Of a DNA stretch of 64,000 nucleotides, positions 37,532-46,767 are shown one piece after another. Each line of letters opens with the position of its first letter. Position 1 is the first letter of the stretch. This DNA comes from an uncultured Saprospiraceae bacterium (GTDB lineage Bacteria > Bacteroidota > Bacteroidia > Chitinophagales > Saprospiraceae): NCBI GenBank assembly GCA_937921775.1, contig CAKZUK010000006.1, positions 1 to 64,000 on the forward strand, given 5' to 3'. The position numbers and the translations under genes are program-made. The notes under the pieces are model-generated. The model saw nothing but the letters and a program-made list of their open reading frames with translations. It was not told where the DNA came from and searched no databases.

Positions 37532-38707
37532 ATGTCTGACAGTTATAAATACGATCTCAGAGGCGTCTCGGCTACTAAGCATGAGGTACACGCAGCCATC
37601 AAAGGACTTGATAAAGGTCTATTCCCTAGCGCATTTTGTAAAATTCTTCCTGATGTAGTAGCCGGTGATCCGGAATACTGCAATATAATGCATGCAGATA
37701 CTGCAGGTACGAAGACTTCTATTGCATATATGTACTGGAAGGAGACCGGCGACCTTTCCGTTTGGAAAGGGATTGCGCAAGATTCTATTGTAATGAATCT
37801 TGATGATATGGCTTGTGTCGGTTGTATAGATGATATCGTATTGTCTTCAACGATTGGCCGTAATAAGCGGATGATTACTGGTGATGTCATTGGTCGAATT
37901 ATTAATGGAGCCAACGAATTCGTAGAATCTATGAAAGAACATGGCGTCGATATCCACATGGCTGGAGGTGAAACTGCTGATGTTGGAGATATAGTACGTA
38001 CCATCGATGTAGGTTATACTGCTTTTGCAAGAATGAAACGGGAAGATTTGATTATCAATGATATTCAAGCAGGTGATGTAATCGTAGGACTAGCTTCTGA
38101 CGGACAATCAATTTATGAAGATACTTACAACGCTGGAACTGGCTCAAACGGATTGACTTCTGCTCGCCACGACGTTCTCAACTTTGATTACGCCTCCGAA
38201 TACCCGGAAAGCTATGATCCAAATATGCCGGAAGAGGTACTTTACGTCGGTATGAAAAAACTATCCGACGAAGTCACAGTAAAAGGACATAAAACAAATG
38301 TGGGCAAACTAATTTTGTCACCAACAAGAACATATCTACCCGTCTTAAAAAAGATATTTGAAACTCATCGCAAAAAGATAAATGGCTTAATTCACTGCAC
38401 TGGCGGAGGACAGGCAAAAGTGGTGAAGTTTATCAAAGACAGAAAGGTTATTAAAAACAATCTTTTCGAGACCCCCTTCTTATTTAAGATGATTCAAGAG
38501 CAATCCGGTGCCGACTGGAAAGAGATGTACCAAGTATACAATATGGGACATCGTTTGGAGTTTTATCTAAAGGAATCTGATGCAGCAGCAATTATTGAAA
38601 TTTCTAAATCTTTTGGTATTGATGCGCAAATCATTGGATACGTAGAAGCCGCAGATGGAGAGTCAGTAGAACTGAAAACGCCTTACGGAGCATTCGAATA
38701 CCGATAA
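37532..38707 (+). CDS. purM: PurM-like AIR synthase (phosphoribosylformylglycinamidine cyclo-ligase)
   Basis: 391 aa, cytoplasmic. It should close the imidazole ring of AIR in purine synthesis, using ATP. The PurM N-terminal fold shows HADTAGTKTS near 54-63, DSIVMNLDDMACVG near 83-96 and HMAGGETADVGDIV near 141-154; the C-terminal half has GLIHCTGGGQAKV near 285. The protein is longer and more divergent than E. coli PurM (~345 aa), as is usual in Bacteroidota, where it is often labelled only AIR synthase-related. purB lies about 5 kb away, though not in an operon. Confidence 0.85.
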   Translation: MSDSYKYDLRGVSATKHEVHAAIKGLDKGLFPSAFCKILPDVVAGDPEYCNIMHADTAGTKTSIAYMYWKETGDLSVWKGIAQDSIVMNLDDMACVGCIDDIVLSSTIGRNKRMITGDVIGRIINGANEFVESMKEHGVDIHMAGGETADVGDIVRTIDVGYTAFARMKREDLIINDIQAGDVIVGLASDGQSIYEDTYNAGTGSNGLTSARHDVLNFDYASEYPESYDPNMPEEVLYVGMKKLSDEVTVKGHKTNVGKLILSPTRTYLPVLKKIFETHRKKINGLIHCTGGGQAKVVKFIKDRKVIKNNLFETPFLFKMIQEQSGADWKEMYQVYNMGHRLEFYLKESDAAAIIEISKSFGIDAQIIGYVEAADGESVELKTPYGAFEYR

Positions 38708-38853
38708 TTTTTTAGCTAATTTTCAACATACTAAGATTGGGTTCCCCTGATCTGCCGAGTGAGAACAGAATTGATAAATATCGCAGCATGATATTTGTCA
38801 TACTCGTCGTTCTACCAGCTGTCTTATTCAGATCGCCTATTAACTAATTAGTA

Positions 38854-41844
38854 ATGTTTAGAAACTTTTTACTCATATGGGTTTTGTTTACATCGCTTGT
38901 GCTTCCTGCACAGGATGTCACCTCTATAGAAAAAGGTACATTAACTAAAATAGGAGGGCGAGTCATAAACTCAGCTCAGAAAGAAGTGACAATGACTTTT
39001 TTTAGAGACATTGTTTCATTCAACGAGGAATCCTTTTCTGTTCCTATTCAACAAGATAATAGTTTTGGCATGAGCTTTCAATTAAACGAACCTACGCAGG
39101 TGATGTTTAATTATATGGGTATTGAGCTAAAGTTGTTTTTGGAGCCAGGAGACGATATGTTTATTCAATTTGATGCCATCAATTTTAGAAGTAGTATTCG
39201 TTATTCTGGGAAAGGCTCATTACAAAATAACTACCTCCTCCAAACTTATAAAATGTACAACGAGTGGGACGAGCAATTTTTACTTTTTGAAATTGCGGAC
39301 CGTTCACCCTTGGATTTCCGACGGTTTATGGATCAAATGCACAGGCAGCGTTTTGGATTTTATAAAGATTATCCGGAGAAAAATAATTTTTCAGATGATT
39401 TCAGACATTATGCTTGTGCCGATATTGACTATTGGTGGGCTTACTACTTGCTGCGTTATCGAGTCGAACACTTTTCTAGCCAAGGGATTGATGAAACGGT
39501 AATCCCAAAAGAGTATTACAGTTTTTTGGATGAGGTCTTGGTTAATAATGATCGTGCCTTGTCTAATCCTTATTATGCCTATTTTTTAGATAGGTATCTA
39601 CATTTTCGATCTGAAGTACCTGGTAAACTGGAGAATGAACCAGTCAGTATTCGAGTGGATGTGCCTAGCATTTTTGTATTATCCAAACCTGAGCAACCAC
39701 CTATCGTGACGGAAGTCAAAAAAGGAGCACGGATGCGTTATCTCCACGAAAAGTCAACATTCAAATCAAAGGTTCTGATTAAAGAAGCCTTACACGAAGA
39801 TTATTGGTATAAAATAAAAACAGGTGATGGCTTCATCGGTTGGGTGATTGGTGTAGGTCTAGTTTTCGAAGATGATTTTTCAGATTTAATGGAAAGCTCA
39901 GAAACGTCACTTGGATCAGATAGTACATCAACGGTAGCTGTAATTCCATTTGAAACGGCACAAAAATATCTGAAAGGAAATGCACTGTACTACGTGATGG
40001 CAAATGATTTATACTGGCGATCCAGAATTATTCCTTTAGAAGAATTGGAAAAGCAGGTCGATGAATTTTTATTAATCAACCCAGTTAAATCATACGATCA
40101 AATTGCTAAAAGCACCTTGGAGAAAATCCAAAAAGAAACCAACCCAGATATTATCTACGGTTCTACTAATTATCGAATTGTCAAGGATATTAAAATGGAA
40201 AGCGATAAGGTTTTGACAGAAGCAGTCATTACTTCCGTAAGCATTAATGAGAAGAAAGATGATGTGAATGTAGCGGATTCAAAATCGAATGACGAAACTA
40301 AAGTTCGGGTAAATACTGAAACAAATGATACTACAAGCACAGCGGTTTTAGAGTCTATTGCTTACGCAAATACTGAATTGAATAAACCAGCAGAAACAGT
40401 GAAAGAGCAATTGGTTATTGCTGAAGATACGAGCGCAGTGCTAGTGATGCCCCAGTTAGAAGTTCAAACAGAATTTATTGATATTCCACTTGTAACCGAA
40501 GAGCGTCCTAGCACACCTGTCACGATAAAAGGAAAGGTGGATGCATATACTGGCCGACCTCTGAAACTGGTTTTGTACACTGATCCGGTTACCTTTATCG
40601 AAGAAGAATATCAATTTAAAATTAATGGAGACTGGAGCTTCGAAGTCAATATTAATTTGAAAGAACCAACCATAGGATATCTTTTGTATGGAGATGAGCG
40701 ATCACCTGTTTTTTTAGAACCAGATAATCAATTGCATTTTACGTTTCATGGACAAGCTTTTCAGAAGACCTTACATTTTTCTGGAAAGGGAAATGTGCAA
40801 AATAATTATTTGCTAGCGCAGCGGAAATTCTTTAAAGGCGAAGACAATGTCTTGCGAAAGAAGATGAAAAATGTCAAACCATTAGGTTTTAGTAAATACA
40901 TGTCCGAACAACGAGAAGCTCGACTCGCATTTTTGCAAAAGTATATTGATAGTTATGAAATGAGTTTTTCTTTTACCAATTATGCAATTGCAGATATTGA
41001 TTATTGGTATGCTTATAATTTGCTCAACTATCCCTGGGAACATCCGCTTTATCACAATCAGGATGCACCAATGGAAATGGCAGATGGCTATTACGATTTT
41101 TTAGGTCGAATAAATATATCACAAGAGAATGCTCTGCCAAACCAACATTATACTTACTTTTTGGACGGCTACTTTGATTATCAAGCTGAGTTGCCTCAAA
41201 ATGAAGGGATGTCGGATATGGAATTGGCGGAAAGAGATTTGCAGGGAGATGTCTTAAACTACTACAAATGTAAGTTGTATTCTATTGCTTGTAAAAGAGG
41301 AAAAGCAAAAGCAAAAGGACCTGAAATTAAGGACTTCATTGCATCTTGTGATAATGAAACATACAACGATATTTTGCGTGTTGCATACAACGAGGCAAAG
41401 GGCTTAACGAATGGATCGCCTGCTCCTAATTTTTCCTTGAAAGACATTAATGGCCAGATGGTTTCCTTAGATGACTTTAAAGGTAAAACAGTTTATGTTG
41501 ATTTTTGGGCAAGTTGGTGTTCGCCATGCATCATGCAAATGCGTAACAGCCGAAATTGGAAAGCAACATTCAAAGATAAGGATGTTGTATTTGTCTATAT
41601 TTCACTAGACAAAGATGTAAAGGCTTGGGAACGTCATGTCAAAAATAATCGCCTCAAAGGCATTCATTTAATTGCTGATTCTGGTAATGTATATCAATCC
41701 AAAATTGCACGTCTTTATCACGTTAAACGATTGCCTGCCGTCTTTCTTTTAGACAAAAATGGCAATATACATTTTAACTCAACTAGAGATAAAACACGAC
41801 TTCGCCTATCGGATATGATTAGTGGATTGTTGCTTTCGAATTAG
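38854..41844 (+). CDS. TlpA-like thioredoxin protein with internally duplicated N-terminal module and SH3-like domain
   Basis: 996 aa, exported (signal peptide 1-19, LVLPAQ). Two similar modules lie at about 34-262 and 560-790. Both have a short beta domain ending LFLEPGD / VFLEPDN, then SGKGSLQNNYLL / SGKGNVQNNYLL, then a helical part with ADIDYWWAYYLL / ADIDYWYAYNLL and YYAYFLDRYL / HYTYFLDGYF. Between them lie an SH3b-like segment (~286-345, DYWYKIKTGDGFIGWVIG) and a low-complexity Thr/Glu-rich linker. The C-terminus is a TlpA thioredoxin domain with active site WCSPC (Cys 889 and 892). TlpA-like proteins of Bacteroidota usually have one such module, so the duplicated form is unusual. Probable role: periplasmic thiol-disulphide exchange. 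Confidence 0.85.
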   Translation: MFRNFLLIWVLFTSLVLPAQDVTSIEKGTLTKIGGRVINSAQKEVTMTFFRDIVSFNEESFSVPIQQDNSFGMSFQLNEPTQVMFNYMGIELKLFLEPGDDMFIQFDAINFRSSIRYSGKGSLQNNYLLQTYKMYNEWDEQFLLFEIADRSPLDFRRFMDQMHRQRFGFYKDYPEKNNFSDDFRHYACADIDYWWAYYLLRYRVEHFSSQGIDETVIPKEYYSFLDEVLVNNDRALSNPYYAYFLDRYLHFRSEVPGKLENEPVSIRVDVPSIFVLSKPEQPPIVTEVKKGARMRYLHEKSTFKSKVLIKEALHEDYWYKIKTGDGFIGWVIGVGLVFEDDFSDLMESSETSLGSDSTSTVAVIPFETAQKYLKGNALYYVMANDLYWRSRIIPLEELEKQVDEFLLINPVKSYDQIAKSTLEKIQKETNPDIIYGSTNYRIVKDIKMESDKVLTEAVITSVSINEKKDDVNVADSKSNDETKVRVNTETNDTTSTAVLESIAYANTELNKPAETVKEQLVIAEDTSAVLVMPQLEVQTEFIDIPLVTEERPSTPVTIKGKVDAYTGRPLKLVLYTDPVTFIEEEYQFKINGDWSFEVNINLKEPTIGYLLYGDERSPVFLEPDNQLHFTFHGQAFQKTLHFSGKGNVQNNYLLAQRKFFKGEDNVLRKKMKNVKPLGFSKYMSEQREARLAFLQKYIDSYEMSFSFTNYAIADIDYWYAYNLLNYPWEHPLYHNQDAPMEMADGYYDFLGRINISQENALPNQHYTYFLDGYFDYQAELPQNEGMSDMELAERDLQGDVLNYYKCKLYSIACKRGKAKAKGPEIKDFIASCDNETYNDILRVAYNEAKGLTNGSPAPNFSLKDINGQMVSLDDFKGKTVYVDFWASWCSPCIMQMRNSRNWKATFKDKDVVFVYISLDKDVKAWERHVKNNRLKGIHLIADSGNVYQSKIARLYHVKRLPAVFLLDKNGNIHFNSTRDKTRLRLSDMISGLLLSN

Positions 41845-41923
41845 GAGTAGAATTGGAATATTGCGTAGCTTATCTGATGTTAAACGAGTTCCACATTTGT
41901 GTGAACTTCCAACTTCCAACGCT

Positions 41924-42427
41924 TTAAAAGTTAGGACACCCACCATTATACTTCCGTACTCTCTTTTTTCGCTTTATCTTTCCTTTCAATCGCTTTCGTT
42001 TACCTTTCACTTTAGCACTTGCCAAGCTTCCTTTTCCAGAAATATTTTTTTCTCTTTCTGTTCGTTCTGTTTTAATAGCTACCTGTTCAAAAGGAGGTTC
42101 AGGTATTTCATTTTCAACTTCTTCCAAATCTATTTCCTTGGATTGTTCAATTTTTTCTAATTCTAATTCTTTCTGAAATTCTTCTACGACTAAAACAAGG
42201 CTCATCGTCTCTTTGGGGAGAGTAATAATTTTCATTCGGGTGATGGTCGTCGTTTGGGATTGCCAAAAAGTAAGCTCCTCCTTGTATTGTGTAAGAGCTG
42301 TGAAGAGATCTTGGTAACTGTTTTGATTCTCAAAACTATTGTCAGTCTCCATGCAGGAGCAATAGTCGTCTTGAGCGTAGCTAAGTAAGGAAAAGAGTAG
42401 GAGTGTAAATAGGAGTTTGACTTTCAT
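41924..42427 (-). CDS. Small exported hypothetical protein with basic tail
   Basis: 167 aa from the ATG at 42427, which opens a signal peptide (MKVKLLFTLLLFSLLSYAQ); an in-frame upstream ATG at 42454 adds nine polar residues and is less likely. The mature protein begins DDYCSCMETD, has a long charged, probably coiled-coil middle (ELELEKIEQSKEIDLEEVE) and ends in a Lys/Arg-rich tail (KGKRKRLKGKIKRKKRVRK). No family recognised. Convergent with the TlpA-like gene, 79 bp between stops. Confidence 0.6.
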   Translation of the reverse strand: MKVKLLFTLLLFSLLSYAQDDYCSCMETDNSFENQNSYQDLFTALTQYKEELTFWQSQTTTITRMKIITLPKETMSLVLVVEEFQKELELEKIEQSKEIDLEEVENEIPEPPFEQVAIKTERTEREKNISGKGSLASAKVKGKRKRLKGKIKRKKRVRKYNGGCPNF

Positions 42428-42672
42428 GCGTTGAGGGTTTTCTTTCAAGGACAAGAAAGCGGCTCTATAGTTGCATTGAAGGATAAACTACTTATGCTTG
42501 TTGTATTTTCTGTATTGGTATGAACTATCCCCTAAGATATTTTTCGCCCTAGTTTAGTAGCTACTAGCTTAGGGACATGATATATAGATACTTGGTAGGT
42601 ATGTTCTTCTGAGTGGTTGCCGTATTCAAGTCATAAGCCTAAATAGGAATCGATTTTACCTAAGCAGTCAGA

Positions 42673-42903
42673 TCATCCGTTGGTGATGAGTCCGACGAGG
42701 ACAGCCGTATCCACGTCAAGTTCGAGGGAGTTCATATTTACTTCGAAGCTAACATGCTCTGCTTTTGAGCCGAAGCTATTGATGATGTTTTGGCCGATGG
42801 CTTGGAAATAATCGCGCATATCAATGGCTGCGAGGTTTTCTCCCTGATAAAGTTTTTGGTGAATGAGGGCCATAGAGGCGACCCGGTTTTTACTTTCTCG
42901 ATT
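42673..42903 (-). pseudogene. Remnant of a sensor histidine kinase (HisKA_2-type dimerisation/ATPase boundary)
   Basis: A frame of about 75 codons reads RESKNRVASMALIHQKLYQ ... NLAAIDMRDYFQ ... SFEVNMNSLELDVDTAV ... GLITN. This is the distinctive stretch between the HisKA_2 helices and the start of the HATPase domain in LytS/HWE-like sensor kinases. It is cut off at both ends: a stop follows one residue after GLITN, where intact kinases continue ELVTNALKYAF, and a stop lies upstream at about 42906. The phosphoacceptor His motif and the ATP-binding N, G1 and G2 boxes are missing, so it cannot be active. Confidence 0.75.
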
Positions 42904-42989
42904 ATTTTAAATGCTTCTTTTTTTAAAATTAAAAAATGTTTTTCCTTTAGTCGTGCCATTGGATATTAATTTAGGCCGCATCCCTTAAC

Positions 42990-43146
42990 TACTCTGTAAC
43001 ATAAGTTAGTTAAGAATTTGAATGCATTGTTTTTTAGTGAGGACGATTCCAATATTTAGAATAGCCTAAGCTATTTGAAAAAATTTGGATGAAGTCATCG
43101 CTGAAAAAGAACATTCAAAAATTAAATAAATTTATGTTACAGAGTA
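42990..43146. mobile_element. MITE-like element with 15-bp perfect TIRs and 5-bp TSD
   Basis: TACTCTGTAACATAA (42990-43004) and TTATGTTACAGAGTA (43132-43146) are perfect terminal inverted repeats. TTAAC flanks both sides directly (42985-42989 and 43147-43151), as expected for a target duplication. The 157-bp interior is AT-rich and noncoding. No transposase of matching type is in the window. It ends 12 bp past the duplication from the purB stop. A lone TTACAGAGTATT at 19053-19064 may be the end of another, decayed copy. Confidence 0.7.
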
Positions 43147-43162
43147 TTAACTAGCATTCCCC

Positions 43163-44497
43163 CTAGTAAATTCCAACATAGTTTTGCGGGGTAATCCCCT
43201 TCAATTCTTCCTTCAAAGCAGGTGCAATTTCCAATTCTTCAATAAAGGCATGAATTTCTGTTCGCCCAATATTTGCTTTACCACGAGTAAGGTTTAATAA
43301 GGCCTCATATGGATTCGCATAAGCTTCGCGACGTAAAATATTTTGAATTGCTTCTGCAACAACCATCCAGTTTTTCTCCAAGTCAGCATCTAGTTTATGA
43401 GCGTTTAGCGTAAGCTTACTCATTCCTTTTAGAATAGATTGGATGGCAATCACCGTGTGGCCCATTGGTACACCAATATTTCTTAACACCGTACTATCAG
43501 TCAAATCACGTTGTAGTCGAGAGATTGGAAGTTTGGCAGCTAAGTGAGCAAAAATAGCATTGGCCATTCCAAGGTTACCCTCTGCATTTTCAAAGTCGAT
43601 GGGGTTGACTTTATGCGGCATGGCAGAAGATCCAATTTCGCCCTTGATCGTTTTCTGACCAAAATATTCCATTGAAATATAAGTCCAAACATCGCGAGCA
43701 AAGTCGATAAGAATGGTATTGATTCGTTGTATACCTTGGAAGAGCGCAGCAAGATTATCGTAATGAGCTATTTGTGTGGTGTATTGTTGACGTTCTAATC
43801 CTAAAAATTCTTCTACAAAATGGTTTCCAAAGCTTTTCCAGTTAATAGAAGGGTAGGTGACGTAGTGGGCATTGAAGTTACCAGTAGCACCACCAAACTT
43901 AGCCATGTATGGAACCTGTCTTAGCAATTTTAATTGGTTCTCAACGCGTTCTACAAAAACGCGGATCTCTTTACCAAGAGTTGTTGGAGAAGCAGGTTGT
44001 CCGTGTGTTCGTGCCAGCATAGGAATTCCAGACCATTCGTTTGCCATCTCATCCAACTTACCGAGTAGCTCTTTCATCATTGGAAAATAGACTTCTTGCA
44101 TGGCGTGCATCGTAAGTAGGGGAGTAGCCGTATTATTGATGTCCTGTGAAGTCAAGCCAAAGTGGATGAATTCTTTGTATTCACTAATTCCGAGGCGGTC
44201 GAACTGTTTTTTCAAAAAATACTCGACTGCTTTTACGTCATGATTGGTCGTTTTTTCAATTTCTTTGATTTCAATCGCGTCTTGCTGATTGAAGTTCTCG
44301 AAGATATTATTGAGTTGGTCGACCTTCTCCTGATCAAATTCCTTAAGTTGAGGAAGTGGATGTTGGGTCAAGGCAATGAAGTACTGAATTTCCACAAAAA
44401 CGCGATAACGAATCAATGCGAATTCAGAAAAATAACCTTGCAATTCTTTTGTCTTGGAATGGTAACGTCCGTCAATCGGAGATATAGCTCGTAGCAT
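43163..44497 (-). CDS. purB: Adenylosuccinate lyase
   Basis: 444 aa, cytoplasmic. It cleaves SAICAR to AICAR and adenylosuccinate to AMP, releasing fumarate. The superfamily signature GSSAMPHKVNPIDFEN sits near 283-298, with upstream motifs TSQDINNTA near 118 and RTHGQPASPTT near 164-174. Length fits the E. coli-type PurB. A single gene; minus-strand promoter box TACCTTTG at 44549-44556. Confidence 0.96.
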   Translation of the reverse strand: MLRAISPIDGRYHSKTKELQGYFSEFALIRYRVFVEIQYFIALTQHPLPQLKEFDQEKVDQLNNIFENFNQQDAIEIKEIEKTTNHDVKAVEYFLKKQFDRLGISEYKEFIHFGLTSQDINNTATPLLTMHAMQEVYFPMMKELLGKLDEMANEWSGIPMLARTHGQPASPTTLGKEIRVFVERVENQLKLLRQVPYMAKFGGATGNFNAHYVTYPSINWKSFGNHFVEEFLGLERQQYTTQIAHYDNLAALFQGIQRINTILIDFARDVWTYISMEYFGQKTIKGEIGSSAMPHKVNPIDFENAEGNLGMANAIFAHLAAKLPISRLQRDLTDSTVLRNIGVPMGHTVIAIQSILKGMSKLTLNAHKLDADLEKNWMVVAEAIQNILRREAYANPYEALLNLTRGKANIGRTEIHAFIEELEIAPALKEELKGITPQNYVGIY

Positions 44498-44548
44498 GTT
44501 TTTTTATTTGAAGGCTGAAGAAGTGATTTTCAAAGTCTAGATTCGCCG

Positions 44549-44556
44549 CAAAGGTA
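44549..44556 (-). promoter_or_regulatory. purB promoter -7 box
   Basis: The minus strand reads TACCTTTG followed by CGGCG, an exact TAnnTTTG, about 52 bp ahead of the purB ATG. Confidence 0.55.
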
Positions 44557-44680
44557 AAAAAAGAATCTGGTAAAATTCCACAGCCCTAAGATGATTTAGG
44601 TCTATCTGGCTGGACAGGCTTTTCTGGTCAGACAAACAGGTACATCGCGAAGTAAGCGATTACTGAGTCGAATGGTTAGT

Positions 44681-45847
44681 TTAAGATCCAGGTACCTGCA
44701 CCCTCGCCAATCCTTCAGAAAAATCCTTTACATCCAAATATTTTGCTTCGAGAATGAGATCACCTTCTTTATTGATAAATCCGATTCCTTCCCGATAGGC
44801 AACTCTTGCAAAGCCTTCATTGAAATCCCAAATCAAGCCAAAAATTGGATCGGTAATTTCTACACCTGTTGTATCAATATAACCCCAGAGTTCACCATTT
44901 TGATAACCCGCCAAGCCGTCCGAAAAATTATAAATCAAATTGTATTTAAACGGACCAAGTGGCTTTCCATCCTTTCGGATAAAACCAGATTTGCCTAAGA
45001 TAGTCGCACCCCAAAAACCAGAACCAGCATACCAAAGCGCGTCGTACTTTTCAGCCATAGAAAACACAGCTTTCTTATCAATCAGTCCAAAAGATTCTTT
45101 TTCCTTTGCAACGGCGAAACCCTCATGAAAGTCCTTTGCACTCAAATATTTTGTAGGAATGACTAGCTCACCTTTTCTATTGACAAAGCCAAACTTTCCA
45201 TTCAAACGGACCCTTGCTAAGTTTTCGTTGAAACTATAAACCGCATCGTATTTAGCTTCCACAATGTATTGGCCTTTTGAATCAATGAGCCCGTATTTGC
45301 CATTCATTTTTATTTTGGCAGTACCATTTTCAAAACCGTAAGCTTCATTAAATTGAATTGGGATCACTAGAGAGCCTTCTTTGTTGATGTAGCCTTGAAG
45401 TCCATCTTTTTGAACAACTGCTAGACCTTCTGAAAATTCCTTGGCATCTTCATACTGTGGTTCAATTGATGTAGCACCATTCGTACTGACATAGCCCATT
45501 TTATTGTCATAGGTCAGTACTCGCCCCAAGCCATCACTAAATGACCAAGCTGCTTTATAAACTGGTTTAATAATCAATTTTCCTTTTTTATCGATATAAC
45601 CCCATTTTCCTTTTTTACGAACTACGGCCAGCCCATCTGAAAAATTTCGGGAATCGTCATATTCAGCCTTGATCACTACTCGGCCTCCTTTATTAATATA
45701 GCCCCATTTATAGGCTGTTTCTTTGTAATCATCTTCTTCAGGAGGTAGCTCAACTGGGGCATCACTATTGGTGTTCGAACTGTCTGATTTACAGCTAGAT
45801 AAAGCGCATAAGGTAAAAAGAACCAATACAAGAATTCTAAGGATCAT
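44681..45847 (-). CDS. WG-repeat lipoprotein
   Basis: 388 aa with a lipoprotein signal (LCALSSC, Cys near 19). After a short acidic linker come about a dozen WG (KWGYI) repeats of ~35 residues: KWGYINKGGRVVIKAEYDD, KWGYIDKKGKLIIKPVY, LQGYINKEGSLVIP, KYGLIDSKG and so on, each followed by a FSDGLAVV-type strand. WG repeats are thought to mediate binding; the ligand is unknown. The protein would sit in the envelope. An imperfect palindrome of the TCTATCTGGCTG family lies downstream (about 44601-44642). Confidence 0.85.
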   Translation of the reverse strand: MILRILVLVLFTLCALSSCKSDSSNTNSDAPVELPPEEDDYKETAYKWGYINKGGRVVIKAEYDDSRNFSDGLAVVRKKGKWGYIDKKGKLIIKPVYKAAWSFSDGLGRVLTYDNKMGYVSTNGATSIEPQYEDAKEFSEGLAVVQKDGLQGYINKEGSLVIPIQFNEAYGFENGTAKIKMNGKYGLIDSKGQYIVEAKYDAVYSFNENLARVRLNGKFGFVNRKGELVIPTKYLSAKDFHEGFAVAKEKESFGLIDKKAVFSMAEKYDALWYAGSGFWGATILGKSGFIRKDGKPLGPFKYNLIYNFSDGLAGYQNGELWGYIDTTGVEITDPIFGLIWDFNEGFARVAYREGIGFINKEGDLILEAKYLDVKDFSEGLARVQVPGS

Positions 45848-46058
45848 AGTTTAAGTTTAGGAAGGTTGTGTTAACTTTATTTTTTGTTTGGACAAGATAC
45901 AGCTTTCAGCTAAATAACTTAAAACAAGCTTAGAAATTTGAAGCAACTAAAACAAAGTTTGGTACACCTACGTTGTAAAGCTGGTTTTGACAAAATGTAT
46001 TGTATTTGTACAAATAAGCTGTATTTTTAACCATCAACAACATTTAGTGAATAACAAC

Positions 46059-46601
46059 ATGAAATTATATCCTACAATTCTACTTTTACTACTAAGCTTT
46101 GTTCTTGCTGCTCAAGAAAAAGAACCCTGGAAAGAATTCATTTCTGTGGACGGAAAATTCCGAATACTGGCGCCAGGGGAGATGTCAGAAAAAGTAAATG
46201 AAATTGAAACTGAAATTGGAGATTTTAACTACTTTAGTTATATCTATCAGGATTCTGAAGATGATGCTGAAAATTTGGTCTATAAAGTTAGTTACGTTGA
46301 CTACCCTGAGCATACCATTCATTCGGATTCTATAGAATTTGTTGAAGAGTTTTTTCATAGTACTATTGAAACTTCGATTCAAAGTGTGCATGGTAACTTA
46401 AGATATGCAGATGAGATTCATTTGTTAAATTATCCCGGACGGATTTGGAGGGTGGACTATAACAAAGGGCAGGCAACAATAAAGACAAAAGCTTTCATGG
46501 TAGGTCGTCGTTTCTATCAAATACAAGTCATCGGTCGCCGTGCCAAAAGTTTGAATCGGGTACAAGATTTATTTTTCGATTCATTCTATCTCATAGAATA
46601 G
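46059..46601 (+). CDS. Small exported hypothetical protein
   Basis: 180 aa from the ATG at 46059, which begins a signal peptide (MKLYPTILLLLLSFVLAAQ); an in-frame ATG at 45987 adds 24 unrelated residues. The mature part (WKEFISVDGKFRILAPGEMSEKVNEIETEIG ... YKVSYVDYP) has the form of small alpha/beta secreted proteins seen in Bacteroidota. A PsbP-like or lipid-binding fold is possible but not shown. Divergent from the WG-repeat lipoprotein, with 211 bp between the starts. Confidence 0.6.
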   Translation: MKLYPTILLLLLSFVLAAQEKEPWKEFISVDGKFRILAPGEMSEKVNEIETEIGDFNYFSYIYQDSEDDAENLVYKVSYVDYPEHTIHSDSIEFVEEFFHSTIETSIQSVHGNLRYADEIHLLNYPGRIWRVDYNKGQATIKTKAFMVGRRFYQIQVIGRRAKSLNRVQDLFFDSFYLIE

Positions 46602-46767
46602 AAATCGGAGTGGTAATTGTAGTGGTAATCGCAGTATTTTGCTGTAACATCAAATAAAGATCGGGTACAGCACAAAGCAATGATTGATACATTGAAATAA
46701 CTTTAATCAATCAATTCTCTAAGAGGAAATCACATAAATAATTTAGGGTGCTGCCCTATTAAAAAAA

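Larger units (their letters stand above)
42428..43162. other. Degraded region: kinase remnant and MITE-like element
   Basis: Between the small exported protein and purB. It holds a broken piece of a histidine kinase (42673-42903) and a MITE-like element (42990-43146), but no intact gene. This looks like a decaying insertion site. Confidence 0.6.

Noticed and set aside
37543..38068. Long antisense frames inside the PurM-like gene
   Set aside because: Shadows of a well-supported coding sequence, without features of their own.
42738..42959. 73-codon minus-strand frame overlapping the kinase remnant
   Set aside because: It is the wrong frame of the same DNA; the kinase similarity lies in the frame of 42673-42903.
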